17,873 bases of DNA from a bacterium (GCA_029564595.1 JAKQPS010000007.1:1-17873); one strand, 5' to 3'; numbered from the stretch's first letter, positions 7,815 to 15,737 are shown. The notes: generated by a model not told the origin, from the letters alone. A program made the numbers and translations.

Positions 7815-9980
7815 TTGGAGATAAGAGATTACTGGGCGATTATTTGGAAGAGGAAGTTCATCGTCTTCCTGTGCGTCATCGGCGTGGCGTTGATAGGATT
7901 CCTGTACACTTTTATTTATCTGGAACCTGTGTACAGCGCCACCGCCAGAATACTCGTAGACCAGCCTAGCAGAGTGCTTCTCATAACGTCGCCGACGCCC
8001 AACATGCAGGCCCCGATGAGCGTCGAGACGCAGCGCAAACTGCTCAAGAGCAGGGCGGTGGCAGAGCGCGCCGCCGAGAAGCTCAACTGGCCCCCGGAAA
8101 AAGCCATAGAGCTTGTCAACAGGGTGATGGACAAGAGCGACGAGGACACCGGAATAATCTATGTGACGATAGAGGGCGGAAACCCCGCCGAATGCTCAAG
8201 CGTCGCCAACGCATACGCCCGCGCTTTCGAGGACTTCAGCAAGGACCTCTCCGAAAAGTCTTACCGCGAGACTCTCGAGTTTATCAAACAGCAACTTGAC
8301 CACGCGCGCGAAAGCCTAGAGGAGAAGGAAAAGAACATCTACGAGTTCAACCTTCAAAACGGCGTCGTCATGCTAGACGAAACGGCGATTCAGAAAAACA
8401 AAAACATTGCCGATTTCGAGACGGAGAGAATCAGGGCGGATATAGAGGTCAGGCTGCTCGAAACCCAATCCGCAGGCGTGAGAGCCGCCTTGAGGGACAA
8501 GACTCTGCTTGTGGCGCAGAACGTGGAATCGCTCGCTGAAACGACCCAGTTCACTTCCGGCAACGCGGACAGCGTCACCTCAATGCTAATGAACCTCAAG
8601 ATGGAGAAGGAATGGAAGCTAAGGAAGTATAAACCAGAACACCCGGCAATAAAGGATATTGACGACAGGATCGCGGTGATGGAGAAACAAATGGAAAAAC
8701 ACGCGTCCGACGTCATCAACAACAGGGCCATATCGCCCGCAAAATATGTTCAGGAACAGGAAGCTCTTGAAGAATTGAACACACAGATACAATTGGCAAG
8801 AGTTAGGTCCGCGAATCTCGAATCCAACATAAACAGGTTGAAAGCGGAACAGCTCGATTATCCTTTATTGCAGTATGAATTGAGCAGGCTTGTCAGGGAA
8901 AAGCAGATAGCCGAGGAGTTGTTCATGATGCTGTACGAACAGCATCAGAGGATAATGATCGAAGAAGTCCGCAAAGACGTCAAAGTCAGAGTGTTCGACG
9001 AAGCCGAAACGCCTAACAGGCCGATTAGACCGAACAGAGCCAAGAACATGGCTGTGGCCCTCGTGTTCGGCCTGCTGTCAGGCATTGGGCTTGCCTTCAT
9101 CCTTGAAGAGATGGAAGAGACCGTCCGCACAAGCGACGACGTCAAGACCTATCTGAACCTGCCCGTGCTAGGCTCAATACCCTATAGCGCGGAAACCATA
9201 AACAAGCTCATCACCGACGTGCCGTTGAAGTCGCCCATCGCCGAGGCATACAGGCGGCTTAGTTTCTTCACACAGTTATTCTGCTTGGACCCGCCAGTTA
9301 AAACCCTGCTGGTAACAAGCTCGAAATCGGACGAGGGGAAATCAACGACAATGGCCAACTTGGCCATATCCATGGCGCAGGAAGGCACAAAAGTGCTTAT
9401 GATCGACACCGACCTGCGCCGCCCCATGCTGCACAGGATGTTCGGGGTCGACAACTCGCTCGGATTAAGCTCGATACTCACAGGAGAACTGGAAGCCGAG
9501 ATAGCCGTCAGCGACCTGTCCGTGAGCGGAAGGCTTCCCAAAGAGTCCTTCATGGATGTCGTGGTCGACCGTCTGATCCAACCTGTCGGCATCAAGGGCC
9601 TGAGCATGATACCTTCAGGCCCGTTGCCCGCGAACTCGATAGAACTGCTGCGCTCGGAGCGCATGCTTCAGTTCCTGCGGTGCGTCGAGAGAAAAGCCGA
9701 CATCGTGATGTTTGACAGCCCGCCCTCCATCCACGTCATTGACTCGGTGGTCATGGCGCAGATGCTCGACGGCGTGCTGCTTGTCATTAACTCCGGGCGC
9801 ATCAACAGGGACGAAGCGGTGCAGGTCAAGTACATGATAGAGAGCACGAAAACCCCCATAATCGGCGTGGCTCTCAACAACATCGAGGCTTCCAGCCCGG
9901 ACTATTATTACTACTACTATTACGGCGGCTACGGCTACGGCAGCCGTCAGAGGCAAAAGAGGGTTAAGCTCAAACGCTAG
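7815..9980 (+). CDS. Wzz-type polysaccharide co-polymerase fused to BY-kinase (tyrosine autokinase)
   Basis: A 721-residue inner-membrane protein controlling chain length and export of a surface polysaccharide. The Wzz domain starts at residue 1, with membrane segment 1 at about 16-36. A long periplasmic coiled-coil region (about 130-390) contains the KYKPEHPAI element. PNRPIRPNRAKNM precedes membrane segment 2 (about 408-428). The cytoplasmic kinase has Walker A SDEGKST (Lys509), Walker A' VLMIDTDLRRP (527-537) and Walker B IVMFDSPPS (630-637). The tail has nine tyrosines (697-703, 706 and 708) followed by a basic end, the usual autophosphorylation cluster. The start is TTG at 7815, with GGAGGA at 7804-7809; a nearby ATG at 7810 hits a stop after four codons. 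It is followed 18 nt later by the ParB-like gene. Intact and typical of the two-domain proteobacterial form. Confidence 0.95.
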   Translation: MEIRDYWAIIWKRKFIVFLCVIGVALIGFLYTFIYLEPVYSATARILVDQPSRVLLITSPTPNMQAPMSVETQRKLLKSRAVAERAAEKLNWPPEKAIELVNRVMDKSDEDTGIIYVTIEGGNPAECSSVANAYARAFEDFSKDLSEKSYRETLEFIKQQLDHARESLEEKEKNIYEFNLQNGVVMLDETAIQKNKNIADFETERIRADIEVRLLETQSAGVRAALRDKTLLVAQNVESLAETTQFTSGNADSVTSMLMNLKMEKEWKLRKYKPEHPAIKDIDDRIAVMEKQMEKHASDVINNRAISPAKYVQEQEALEELNTQIQLARVRSANLESNINRLKAEQLDYPLLQYELSRLVREKQIAEELFMMLYEQHQRIMIEEVRKDVKVRVFDEAETPNRPIRPNRAKNMAVALVFGLLSGIGLAFILEEMEETVRTSDDVKTYLNLPVLGSIPYSAETINKLITDVPLKSPIAEAYRRLSFFTQLFCLDPPVKTLLVTSSKSDEGKSTTMANLAISMAQEGTKVLMIDTDLRRPMLHRMFGVDNSLGLSSILTGELEAEIAVSDLSVSGRLPKESFMDVVVDRLIQPVGIKGLSMIPSGPLPANSIELLRSERMLQFLRCVERKADIVMFDSPPSIHVIDSVVMAQMLDGVLLVINSGRINRDEAVQVKYMIESTKTPIIGVALNNIEASSPDYYYYYYYGGYGYGSRQRQKRVKLKR

Positions 9981-9998
9981 AGGGAAAAGGCGGCGCCG

Positions 9999-10883
9999 AT
10001 GCTTGAGCGGTTTGTAAGAGGAATAATAGAAAAAGAAGGAAAGAAATCAGTCGTCGATTTGCCTGTAGACGAGATTTCGGTCAATCCGTATCAGCCAAGA
10101 AGAACATTTGACCCCGACAAGCTAGACGAGCTTGCCAAGTCCATCCGCGAACAGGGCGTGTTGCAGCCGGTGATAGCGCGCAAGTTCGGCGGCGGATACG
10201 AGCTTGTCGCCGGAGAGCGCAGGCTTCGCGCCTGCAAGCTGATAGGCCTTAAAACTATCCCCGCAATCGTCAGGCAACTCGACGATCAGGACATGATCGA
10301 GATTGCCTTCATAGAGAACCTCCAGCGCGAACAACTCGACGATGTCGAGACCGCCGAGGCGGTCGGCAAGATGGCCGCCGCCGGCGGCGATATAAAAGCC
10401 GTCGCCGAGCGCATAGGCCGAGACGTGGATTCGGTCAAAGCCAAACTCTGGATGCTCAAACTCCCGCAAGTAGTAAAGAAGGCGGTCGTCTCCAAACTCA
10501 TAACCGTCGAGCACGCGAGAGTCCTCTCCGAAATAGTCGGAGAGAAAAAGCAAATGGAGGCCCTCGAAAAGATTTACCGGGAAAAATTGACGGTTGAGCA
10601 GACACGGGAGTTGGTTGGCTCGCTGCCCGAATACATGAAAGCCAAACGAGGCGTTGAACAGCCGCTGTCCGGAAAAACCTATCGCTACTCCAAGGAGAGC
10701 TTGGGCAGGGCTGCCGCCTGCGTAGACATGATAAGGCAGTTGGTGGGCGAATTCCGCGCAGCGGGCGTGAGGGTGGAAGTCAGCGAGCTTGTCACAGGCA
10801 AATCAGTCAACGTCAGGCTGTCTTTTCCTTTGGAGCGCGAAGAGGCCGCCGCCCAGCGCCGCACGGAGGCCTCCGGCGAATAA
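9999..10883 (+). CDS. ParB/RepB/Spo0J-family protein inside the polysaccharide operon
   Basis: A 294-residue protein with the ParB N-terminal domain. ISVNPYQPRRTFDPDKLDELAKSI spans 26-49. The CTP-binding motifs are GERRLRA (72-78, box II-like) and ENLQRE (106-111), both intact. A middle domain at 112-180 occupies the place of the ParB helix-turn-helix. Its recognition-helix segment reads IGRDVDSVKAKLWML rather than the usual GKSRxxVxNxLRLL, so parS recognition is questionable. Residues 230-294 form a C-terminal region that may dimerise. No parA is adjacent. It sits 18 nt after the BY-kinase and 3 nt before the O-antigen ligase gene, so it is almost certainly co-transcribed with both. The ATG at 9999 follows AAAAGG. 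Whether it acts in chromosome segregation, plasmid-like partition, gene regulation or with the BY-kinase cannot be decided here. Confidence 0.9.
   Translation: MLERFVRGIIEKEGKKSVVDLPVDEISVNPYQPRRTFDPDKLDELAKSIREQGVLQPVIARKFGGGYELVAGERRLRACKLIGLKTIPAIVRQLDDQDMIEIAFIENLQREQLDDVETAEAVGKMAAAGGDIKAVAERIGRDVDSVKAKLWMLKLPQVVKKAVVSKLITVEHARVLSEIVGEKKQMEALEKIYREKLTVEQTRELVGSLPEYMKAKRGVEQPLSGKTYRYSKESLGRAAACVDMIRQLVGEFRAAGVRVEVSELVTGKSVNVRLSFPLEREEAAAQRRTEASGE
10864..10875. repeat. Perfect 12-bp palindrome containing an SD-like GGAGG
   Basis: CGGAGGCCTCCG lies in the last codons of the ParB-like gene. Its GGAGG is 17 nt from the next ATG (10887), too far for normal initiation, and is self-complementary with the other arm. 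The polymerase gene therefore probably depends on translational coupling to the ParB stop at 10881-10883. Confidence 0.4.
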
Positions 10884-10886
10884 TTC

Positions 10887-12317
10887 ATGAACGATCAGAC
10901 GCGCGACATGGTTTCCCCTAGGCACGCGTTCATCATCGCCGCGATAGTCGTGGCCGCCGTCGTTTTAAATTCAATCTTCGGTTTTTTTAATCTCGAATCC
11001 GGACACAATTCCGCAAAGTTCCTTGTCGGTTTGTATTACGCCGTCGGCATTATTCTAACCCTCGTCGCCATCCTTAACTTCGAGTTGGCGGTCATAATTC
11101 TGATTTTCTTATCCCCGCTTGCCGTCTACACCTTCCCGGGATTGAAGTTCTTCTTAACTCTGTCCGATGTGTATTTGGTGATTCTTGTTTTTCTTATGTT
11201 CGTCCGCTCCAACCTCAGGCGGGAGCGCGGCATTCCTTCGACTCACCTAAATAGGATAATCTTCGTTTTAATCGCGCTGACCGTTCTCTCCATGATAAAC
11301 AGCAGAGACATGTTAAGCGGCTATACCAATTTGATCCAGACTCTGGAATTCTTCGTCTTTGCTTATTTCCTGATTGTCGTCGCGGTTTACAAACGGGGCG
11401 TGCTTGACGCGATTATTTATGCGATCGTGATTGTTAGCGCCCTTGTGTCGATACAAGGAATACTTCAGTATATCCAACTTGGCGGCGGCGACGCAAGAGT
11501 TTTCGGCGTTCTGGGGCATTTCAACGCCACCGGTTCGTATCTGGCGATGAACTTGGTCTTCACCTTCAATCTGGCTTTGGGCCAGAAGGAACTCAAAACG
11601 AAATACTTTTACTATGCGATAATCATACTGAACACCGCCGCGCTTCTTATGACATTCTCGCGCGGAGCGTGGATCGCCACGATATTGGGCATAGTGTTGT
11701 CAGCGCAGATTCGAGGGATGATACAGTTTATCAGGGCGTTCGCGCTCATAGTCGTGGCGATAACGGTTCTGGCCGTAGCCGCGCCGCCCCAATATATAGG
11801 AAGGCTCTATTCTGTGCCCCGAGTGGCGGACGAGGCTTCTCTCAGCCGTCTCCGACAGTATGAAATCGCCGTGGACACCATATCCAAATATCCTCTGCTC
11901 GGCGTCGGGCTCGGCAGCAATCTCGAATACGTCACGCTCGTTTACAACGAGCCTCAAAACAGCGAGATTCACAATCTTTTCCTTCATATCGGCAGCGAGA
12001 GGGGCGTCCCGGCGATGATCGCGCTAGTCGCTATCTTCGTGTCTTTCTTCGTAAATATCGTCCGCCGCATCGGCCGCACGAAAGACCCTTTCTTTTACTC
12101 CTTTTACATCGCGTTGTTCGCAGCCGTCGTGGCGTTTGCTACTGTGAATATGTTCGCGTATCAGCTTCTCCGCGGGCTTGGCATTCCGTTTGCCATATTT
12201 CTGGCGCTTTTCCCGGCGGCGACCTATATAGAGGACAACGCGCCGGCGGAGACTGAATGGGCGGGAATGCTTTCGTCCCTCGACCTGAAGCGACACCACA
12301 TAGAAATGGGAATCTGA
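10887..12317 (+). CDS. O-antigen ligase / Wzy-like polysaccharide polymerase
   Basis: A 476-residue polytopic inner-membrane protein of the WaaL/Wzy_C family, with roughly ten to twelve hydrophobic segments starting at about residue 12. The family core TFSRGAWIATILGIVL (about 255-270) is followed by a periplasmic loop. That loop contains RLRQYEIAVDTISKYPLLGVGLG and the conserved His362 in EIHNLFLH, the pattern expected of the catalytic loop. Members either polymerise lipid-linked repeat units or transfer glycan to a lipid or protein. Next to a Wzz/BY-kinase, polymerase (Wzy) is the more economical reading, but WaaL cannot be excluded. Codon use looks more AT-rich than in its neighbours, as is common for membrane proteins. 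It starts 3 nt after the ParB stop without a well-spaced SD and ends 3 nt before the GT4 gene. Confidence 0.88.
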   Translation: MNDQTRDMVSPRHAFIIAAIVVAAVVLNSIFGFFNLESGHNSAKFLVGLYYAVGIILTLVAILNFELAVIILIFLSPLAVYTFPGLKFFLTLSDVYLVILVFLMFVRSNLRRERGIPSTHLNRIIFVLIALTVLSMINSRDMLSGYTNLIQTLEFFVFAYFLIVVAVYKRGVLDAIIYAIVIVSALVSIQGILQYIQLGGGDARVFGVLGHFNATGSYLAMNLVFTFNLALGQKELKTKYFYYAIIILNTAALLMTFSRGAWIATILGIVLSAQIRGMIQFIRAFALIVVAITVLAVAAPPQYIGRLYSVPRVADEASLSRLRQYEIAVDTISKYPLLGVGLGSNLEYVTLVYNEPQNSEIHNLFLHIGSERGVPAMIALVAIFVSFFVNIVRRIGRTKDPFFYSFYIALFAAVVAFATVNMFAYQLLRGLGIPFAIFLALFPAATYIEDNAPAETEWAGMLSSLDLKRHHIEMGI

Positions 12318-12320
12318 CCC

Positions 12321-13520
12321 GTGCCCCCAGCCGCCGTTCTCTACGTCGTCTGCGATTCAGACCTTTACGGCACGCAGAGAAACATTCTCAGCGTTGCGCG
12401 ACGTCTGGATCCCGCCTGCCACACGCCTCTGGTCGCCTCTCCGCCGCGAGGACGTTTCACTGACGCTCTCAGGGCAGAAAGAATACCCCACTTCCCCGTG
12501 CCTCTTGCCAACCTCAGAGACACTGCGTCCGTCGCCGCCCTGAGGAACATCATTGCGACCGAAAACGTCGCTCTCGTCCATGCCCATTTAGGAATAAGCG
12601 CGTTCCTGTCGCTGGCGGCAGCGAGGCTTTCCGGCAACCCTCCAGTCGTCGCTACCCGCCACTTTATCGAGGATAGATACGCTACAATATCCAACCCCGC
12701 CCTTAAACGGCTTTATGCTCGGATATATGCCCGCATGAACAAGAGGTTCGCGCGCGTCATATTCGTGTCGGAGGCCGTTCGCTCAGCCATCGAGCGGCGC
12801 GAAGGCGCGCTCGGAGAGCGGGGCGTCGTCATCCCGAACGGAATAGACATCCTGCGCGGGCCTTTTAAAGAGGAGCTTCTGCCCGAAGACTCGGAGCGGA
12901 TACGCGACAGGTTCGGCGTCCCACCCGGAAGGTTCCTTGTCTCCACGCTCTCGCGGCTGGCGCCGGAGAAAGGGCTGGACACACTTCTCGAAACCGCAGC
13001 CGTCCTCGAACGCGCGCTTCCGGGACGCTTCCACTTCATTGTGGCCGGAGAAGGCCCGCTGAGGGAGTCTCTGCCGTCCGCCGCCGCCGCCCTGAACGTT
13101 TCAGCTAGCGTGACGCTCGCCGGATATGTCGACAACCCCGGAGAACTGCTGGCAGCGTCGGACGCTTTCGTGTTGTGCTCCCGCGCCGAGCCGTTCGGAA
13201 TAGCCCTGCTGGAAGCTATGGCTGCGGGGCTGCCTTGCGTCGCCGCCGGCGCGGGCGGCCCGCTTGAAATCATTTCTGACAACGAAAGTGGCCTGTTCTT
13301 CGCGCCGGGCGATGCGCGGGGATTGGCCGCGCGACTGCTCGATATCGAAGCCGCCCCCTCGTTGCGCGAGCGTTTGGTGCGCGGCGCCCGCGCCCGCGTC
13401 GTCAACTTCGACGAACGCTCCCTAGCCCCCCGCCTCTCTGCGCTTTATGAAGAGGTTGTCTCTGCCTGCCAGACAGGCAATAAGGCCGCGGCGCGGTCAA
13501 ATTTTGGAGCGTCTAAGTGA
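12321..13520 (+). CDS. Glycosyltransferase family 4 (GT-B fold)
   Basis: A 399-residue cytoplasmic or membrane-associated retaining glycosyltransferase. The N-terminal acceptor half has HAHLGISAFLSLAAARL near 94-110 and VIPNGID near 173-179. The C-terminal donor half has STLSRLAPEKGLDTLL, IVAGEGPLR and the EPFGIALLE E-x7-E motif (Glu290 and Glu298), followed by AMAAGLPCVA. These are standard GT4 (Glycos_transf_1) features. The sugar donor and acceptor are unknown; transfer to the lipid-linked repeat unit is expected from context. The start is GTG at 12321, 3 nt after the previous stop, with weak GGGA upstream. The stop overlaps the next start by 4 nt (GTGA). A 6-bp inverted repeat TGCCTG/CAGGCA at 13463-13479 lies in the low-complexity C-terminal tail. 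Confidence 0.92.
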   Translation: MPPAAVLYVVCDSDLYGTQRNILSVARRLDPACHTPLVASPPRGRFTDALRAERIPHFPVPLANLRDTASVAALRNIIATENVALVHAHLGISAFLSLAAARLSGNPPVVATRHFIEDRYATISNPALKRLYARIYARMNKRFARVIFVSEAVRSAIERREGALGERGVVIPNGIDILRGPFKEELLPEDSERIRDRFGVPPGRFLVSTLSRLAPEKGLDTLLETAAVLERALPGRFHFIVAGEGPLRESLPSAAAALNVSASVTLAGYVDNPGELLAASDAFVLCSRAEPFGIALLEAMAAGLPCVAAGAGGPLEIISDNESGLFFAPGDARGLAARLLDIEAAPSLRERLVRGARARVVNFDERSLAPRLSALYEEVVSACQTGNKAAARSNFGASK

Positions 13521-14152
13521 AAGCCAGAAGCTCTTTCAGCATTTTCGCCCTCCGCACGGCTTGCGCATTGCTGCGGCCTCTTCACTCGAAAAAGTTAAAA
13601 ACTCTCGCGGCTCGAAATCGCGACAATGTTCGGCTCCACTTGGGAGCCGGCGGCGTCAACTTCAACGGCTGGATTAACATCGACTACAGCTTCAGAGTCA
13701 AGCCCGATGTCGCGCTGAACCTGACGCGCCCTCTTCCTCTTAAGGACAACTGCGCCGCGTTTATTTACACTGAGGATTTCCTTGAGCATCTTGACTATGA
13801 GGACGGGCGGGCGCTCTTGCGCGAATGTTATCGCTTGCTGGCTCCCGGCGGCGTTCTGCGCGTGTTGACGCCCGACCTCAATATCGTCGCCCGGCAATAT
13901 CTTGAACGCGATCCCGCCGCACTCGCGTGGTATGCGGAGCAGTTCGGCGCCAAGACTCCCGCGCAGATGCTCAACATCGCTATGCGCGGCATGGAGCACA
14001 GGTTTTTATACGACGCGGAAACGCTGTCCACTCTGCTCTCTGACGCCGGATTCGACCCGCGGCCCGCCGCCTTGAACGAAAGCGACTCGCCTGAATTGCG
14101 CAACCTCGACCAGCGCAAAAACTCGCTCGTCTTCGACGCTGTCAAACGTTAA
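13517..14152 (+). CDS. SAM-dependent methyltransferase (class I)
   Basis: A 211-residue class I methyltransferase. Motif I is LHLGAGGVNFNGWINIDY (40-57), a pattern typical of small predicted methyltransferases found in polysaccharide clusters. EDFLEHLDYEDGRALLRECYRLLAPGGVLRVLTPDL (about 86-121) covers the post-I acidic position, the helix and the PGG turn. MEHRFLYDAETLSTLLSDAGF is the usual C-terminal helix. It starts at GTG 13517, overlapping the GT4 stop by 4 nt, with GGAG at 13506-13509 spaced 7 nt. It likely methylates a sugar or modifies the glycan, and the SAH it makes would feed the ahcY product encoded upstream. Last gene of the rightward series; no clear intrinsic terminator follows directly. 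Confidence 0.87.
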   Translation: MKARSSFSIFALRTACALLRPLHSKKLKTLAARNRDNVRLHLGAGGVNFNGWINIDYSFRVKPDVALNLTRPLPLKDNCAAFIYTEDFLEHLDYEDGRALLRECYRLLAPGGVLRVLTPDLNIVARQYLERDPAALAWYAEQFGAKTPAQMLNIAMRGMEHRFLYDAETLSTLLSDAGFDPRPAALNESDSPELRNLDQRKNSLVFDAVKR

Positions 14153-14194
14153 CCCGAAAACAACCATTAGGAATGTTTTTCGCCTTCGACGGTC

Positions 14195-14503
14195 GGATGA
14201 AATGCGAGGCGCAAGGCGCATTTTCGCAGCGAATAGAGCAACGTTGCGATTTTCGAATCAATAGCGCGAGCCAGAACAGTTGCCGCTTTGACATCGGCTA
14301 TGCTATTGATGATGTCAGTGTTTTGTGGATTGTATGGATTGGTCGATTACGGCGCGATAGGCATGAGTCCGGTTTTTTCACGAGAAAAATCCAGAAAATC
14401 GAACAAAGGGCGATTTACGTTGTTGAAACACAGACTCGAACTGCCGTCACATACGAAACAGCATGCTCCCTCGTTCTCGCTCGATTCGCCTCGTATCTCA
14501 TCC
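14195..14503. mobile_element. Putative MITE-like element with imperfect 17-bp terminal inverted repeats
   Basis: In the gene-free stretch 14153-14600, GGATGAAATGCGAGGCG (14195-14211) reappears inverted at 14487-14503 with 15 of 17 matches. The left end continues into a 45-nt match (41 identical) with the minus strand of 140-96. Weaker similarity extends to about 14296, where CAGTTGCCGCTTTGACATCG matches positions 58-37 read on the minus strand. A perfect palindrome GCAACGTTGC is at 14238-14247. Short ORFs inside (for example 14288-14545) have no SD and resemble no known transposase. No target-site duplication could be recognised. Family not identified. Confidence 0.5.
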
Positions 14504-14516
14504 TTTTTTAGATTTC

Positions 14517-14543
14517 AACCCGCATTGGTGAAAAATGCGGGTT
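14517..14543. repeat. 10-bp perfect hairpin AACCCGCATT/AATGCGGGTT
   Basis: A perfect 10-bp stem with a 7-nt loop. On the minus strand it is followed 13 nt later by the GGATGAGATACGAGGCG box (14503-14487). The hairpin at 157-183 is likewise followed 16 nt later by the GGATGAAATGCGAGGCG box (140-124). It is therefore read as part of the same composite repeat. It might also act as a terminator for either strand, but no T-run follows on the plus strand. Confidence 0.6.
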
Positions 14544-14565
14544 AAAGACGCCAAGACTATGGCGC

Positions 14566-14596
14566 CGCCGCTAAAAGAGGCTATTCTTAAGCGGCG
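14566..14596 (-). terminator. Possible terminator of the leftward methyltransferase gene
   Basis: CGCCGCT (14566-14572) pairs with AGCGGCG (14590-14596) around a 17-nt loop, starting 4 nt past the stop codon of the leftward gene. On the minus strand no U-tract follows. On the plus strand CTTTT follows, so weak termination of rightward transcription is equally possible. Confidence 0.35.
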
Positions 14597-14600
14597 CTTT

Positions 14601-15623
14601 TCAGCCCTTTTTCACAAAAACGATCTGGACGCCGTGCGCCCATGAGACGAGTCTGAATGTTCTGTGAAGCGCTTCGATGAACACGAGGCAGGCGAGCAGA
14701 ATCGGATGCCTGTCGAAAAACATGCTTCCGCTGAATACAGACGCCGGGATGATTTCTACCGGAGCTAGGCCCGCTTCCGCGCCCGCCTTAAGGTATCCTT
14801 TCAGGTTCATTTCGGATATGTGGCCGTAACCGTGTTCCGGCTTGTCGGTTTTGCCAATGCCCGGCTTTGTGCCGCCGTCGTAATACTTTTTCTCAAGTTT
14901 TCCGAATGAAACGGCGCTCAGGATTTTTGATGCCGTCTTGAAAAGGCTGTTCTTGAGGGGAGAGGTGAACACGATTTTGCCGCCGGGCTTCAGCGTCCGC
15001 GCGGTCTCTCTCAAAGCGGCGGCGAGGTCTTGGCTGTGTTCGAGAACGTCAGAGCAGAGAACTATGTGGAAAGAGCCGTCCTCGAATACAAGCCCGGCGT
15101 CGACATCGCCTTCTGAAAACTCGCAGTTGTCGTATCCCGGTATCGCGTCGCTGAAAGCCTTTGCAAACTCCAAAGCCTTCGGGTCTATGTCGATTCTGGC
15201 GAAGCGGATGTCGTTACCGCCGCCGTGCCGGGCGTTGAGCATGAAGATATGATTTCCATACGCGCAACCGATGTCCAGAACCCGGATTTCCTTTGTTCCT
15301 GCCGCCCTGAGCCTTTCAATCTCTTCTTTCACGATTCTGAATATGTTGGCGTTCCTTTCCTTGTCCATCCAGACGGTGAGCAGGGAGATTTCGCGCTCGT
15401 GCTGATGCGCCACCTTGTTCTCAAGCGAGGGCCGGAACATCTCTCCCTCTCTTAATAACAGTTTTCTGTAAAGGCCGTCCATTAAGAATCTGTCCCGGAC
15501 GCGGTATTGCGGCAAAAACGCGCCGCGCGCGTAGAATCCGCAAAAGTCTGATTCAATATCATATTCTACAAATAAAACCGGCGAAGGCAAATCCCGGCGC
15601 GGCGGCGGGCGGTTGCTTATCAA
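14601..15623 (-). CDS. SAM-dependent methyltransferase (class I), larger type
   Basis: A 340-residue cytoplasmic protein with a complete class I methyltransferase core. Motif I is VLDIGCAYGNH (115-125). FARIDIDPKALEFAKAF includes the acidic ribose-binding residue, and GDVDAGLVFEDGSFHIVLCSDVLEH is the post-II segment. TLKPGGKIVFTSP closes the fold, followed by a C-terminal region with a partly hydrophobic stretch (LACLVFIEALHRTFRLV). About 110 residues precede the core and are not recognised. The longest frame begins at TTG 15623 without an obvious SD. A later TTG (residue 12, before PSPVLF) is a possible alternative, so the start is uncertain. It is transcribed away from the rightward cassette and stands alone. 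The substrate is unknown. Confidence 0.85.
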   Translation of the reverse strand: MISNRPPPRRDLPSPVLFVEYDIESDFCGFYARGAFLPQYRVRDRFLMDGLYRKLLLREGEMFRPSLENKVAHQHEREISLLTVWMDKERNANIFRIVKEEIERLRAAGTKEIRVLDIGCAYGNHIFMLNARHGGGNDIRFARIDIDPKALEFAKAFSDAIPGYDNCEFSEGDVDAGLVFEDGSFHIVLCSDVLEHSQDLAAALRETARTLKPGGKIVFTSPLKNSLFKTASKILSAVSFGKLEKKYYDGGTKPGIGKTDKPEHGYGHISEMNLKGYLKAGAEAGLAPVEIIPASVFSGSMFFDRHPILLACLVFIEALHRTFRLVSWAHGVQIVFVKKG

Positions 15624-15652
15624 TCATTGCGTGTAAAAAAGGTTGCTTTTTT

Positions 15653-15695
15653 GCGTCTTGATGCGCGCTCTCCGGGCGACGGATAATCAAGACGC
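15653..15695. promoter_or_regulatory. 10-bp perfect inverted repeat spanning a promoter (possible operator)
   Basis: GCGTCTTGAT (15653-15662) and ATCAAGACGC (15686-15695) are exact inverted copies with 23 nt between them, centre to centre 33 nt (about three helical turns). They overlap the -35 and -10 of the promoter described separately. A repressor binding two half-sites, or a hairpin in DNA or RNA, would fit. An AAAAAA/TTTTTT inverted pair lies just upstream at 15635-15652. Confidence 0.5.
15658..15687 (+). promoter_or_regulatory. Predicted sigma70-type promoter for the coiled-coil gene cassette
   Basis: TTGATG (15658-15663, 4 of 6 to consensus) and GATAAT (15682-15687, 5 of 6) are 18 nt apart. 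The expected start near 15694 gives a leader of about 44 nt with GGAGG at 15723-15727 before the ATG at 15738. Confidence 0.45.
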
Positions 15696-15737
15696 GAAAG
15701 CTGAAAACACAAATCTTAACAACGGAGGACTCGAAGG

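Noticed and set aside
12713-13405. Minus-strand ORF of 230 codons opposite the GT4 gene
   Set aside because: Shadow of the glycosyltransferase coding frame; composition is Ser/Arg/Pro-biased and no motif is present.
13463-13479. TGCCTG/CAGGCA hairpin near the end of the GT4 gene
   Set aside because: It lies within coding sequence 38 nt before the stop, with no T-run; probably only part of the variable C-terminal tail.
14288-14545. 85-codon ORF within the intergenic repeat region
   Set aside because: No SD, it runs through the terminal hairpin of the repeat, and no transposase-like motif; taken as chance within the element.
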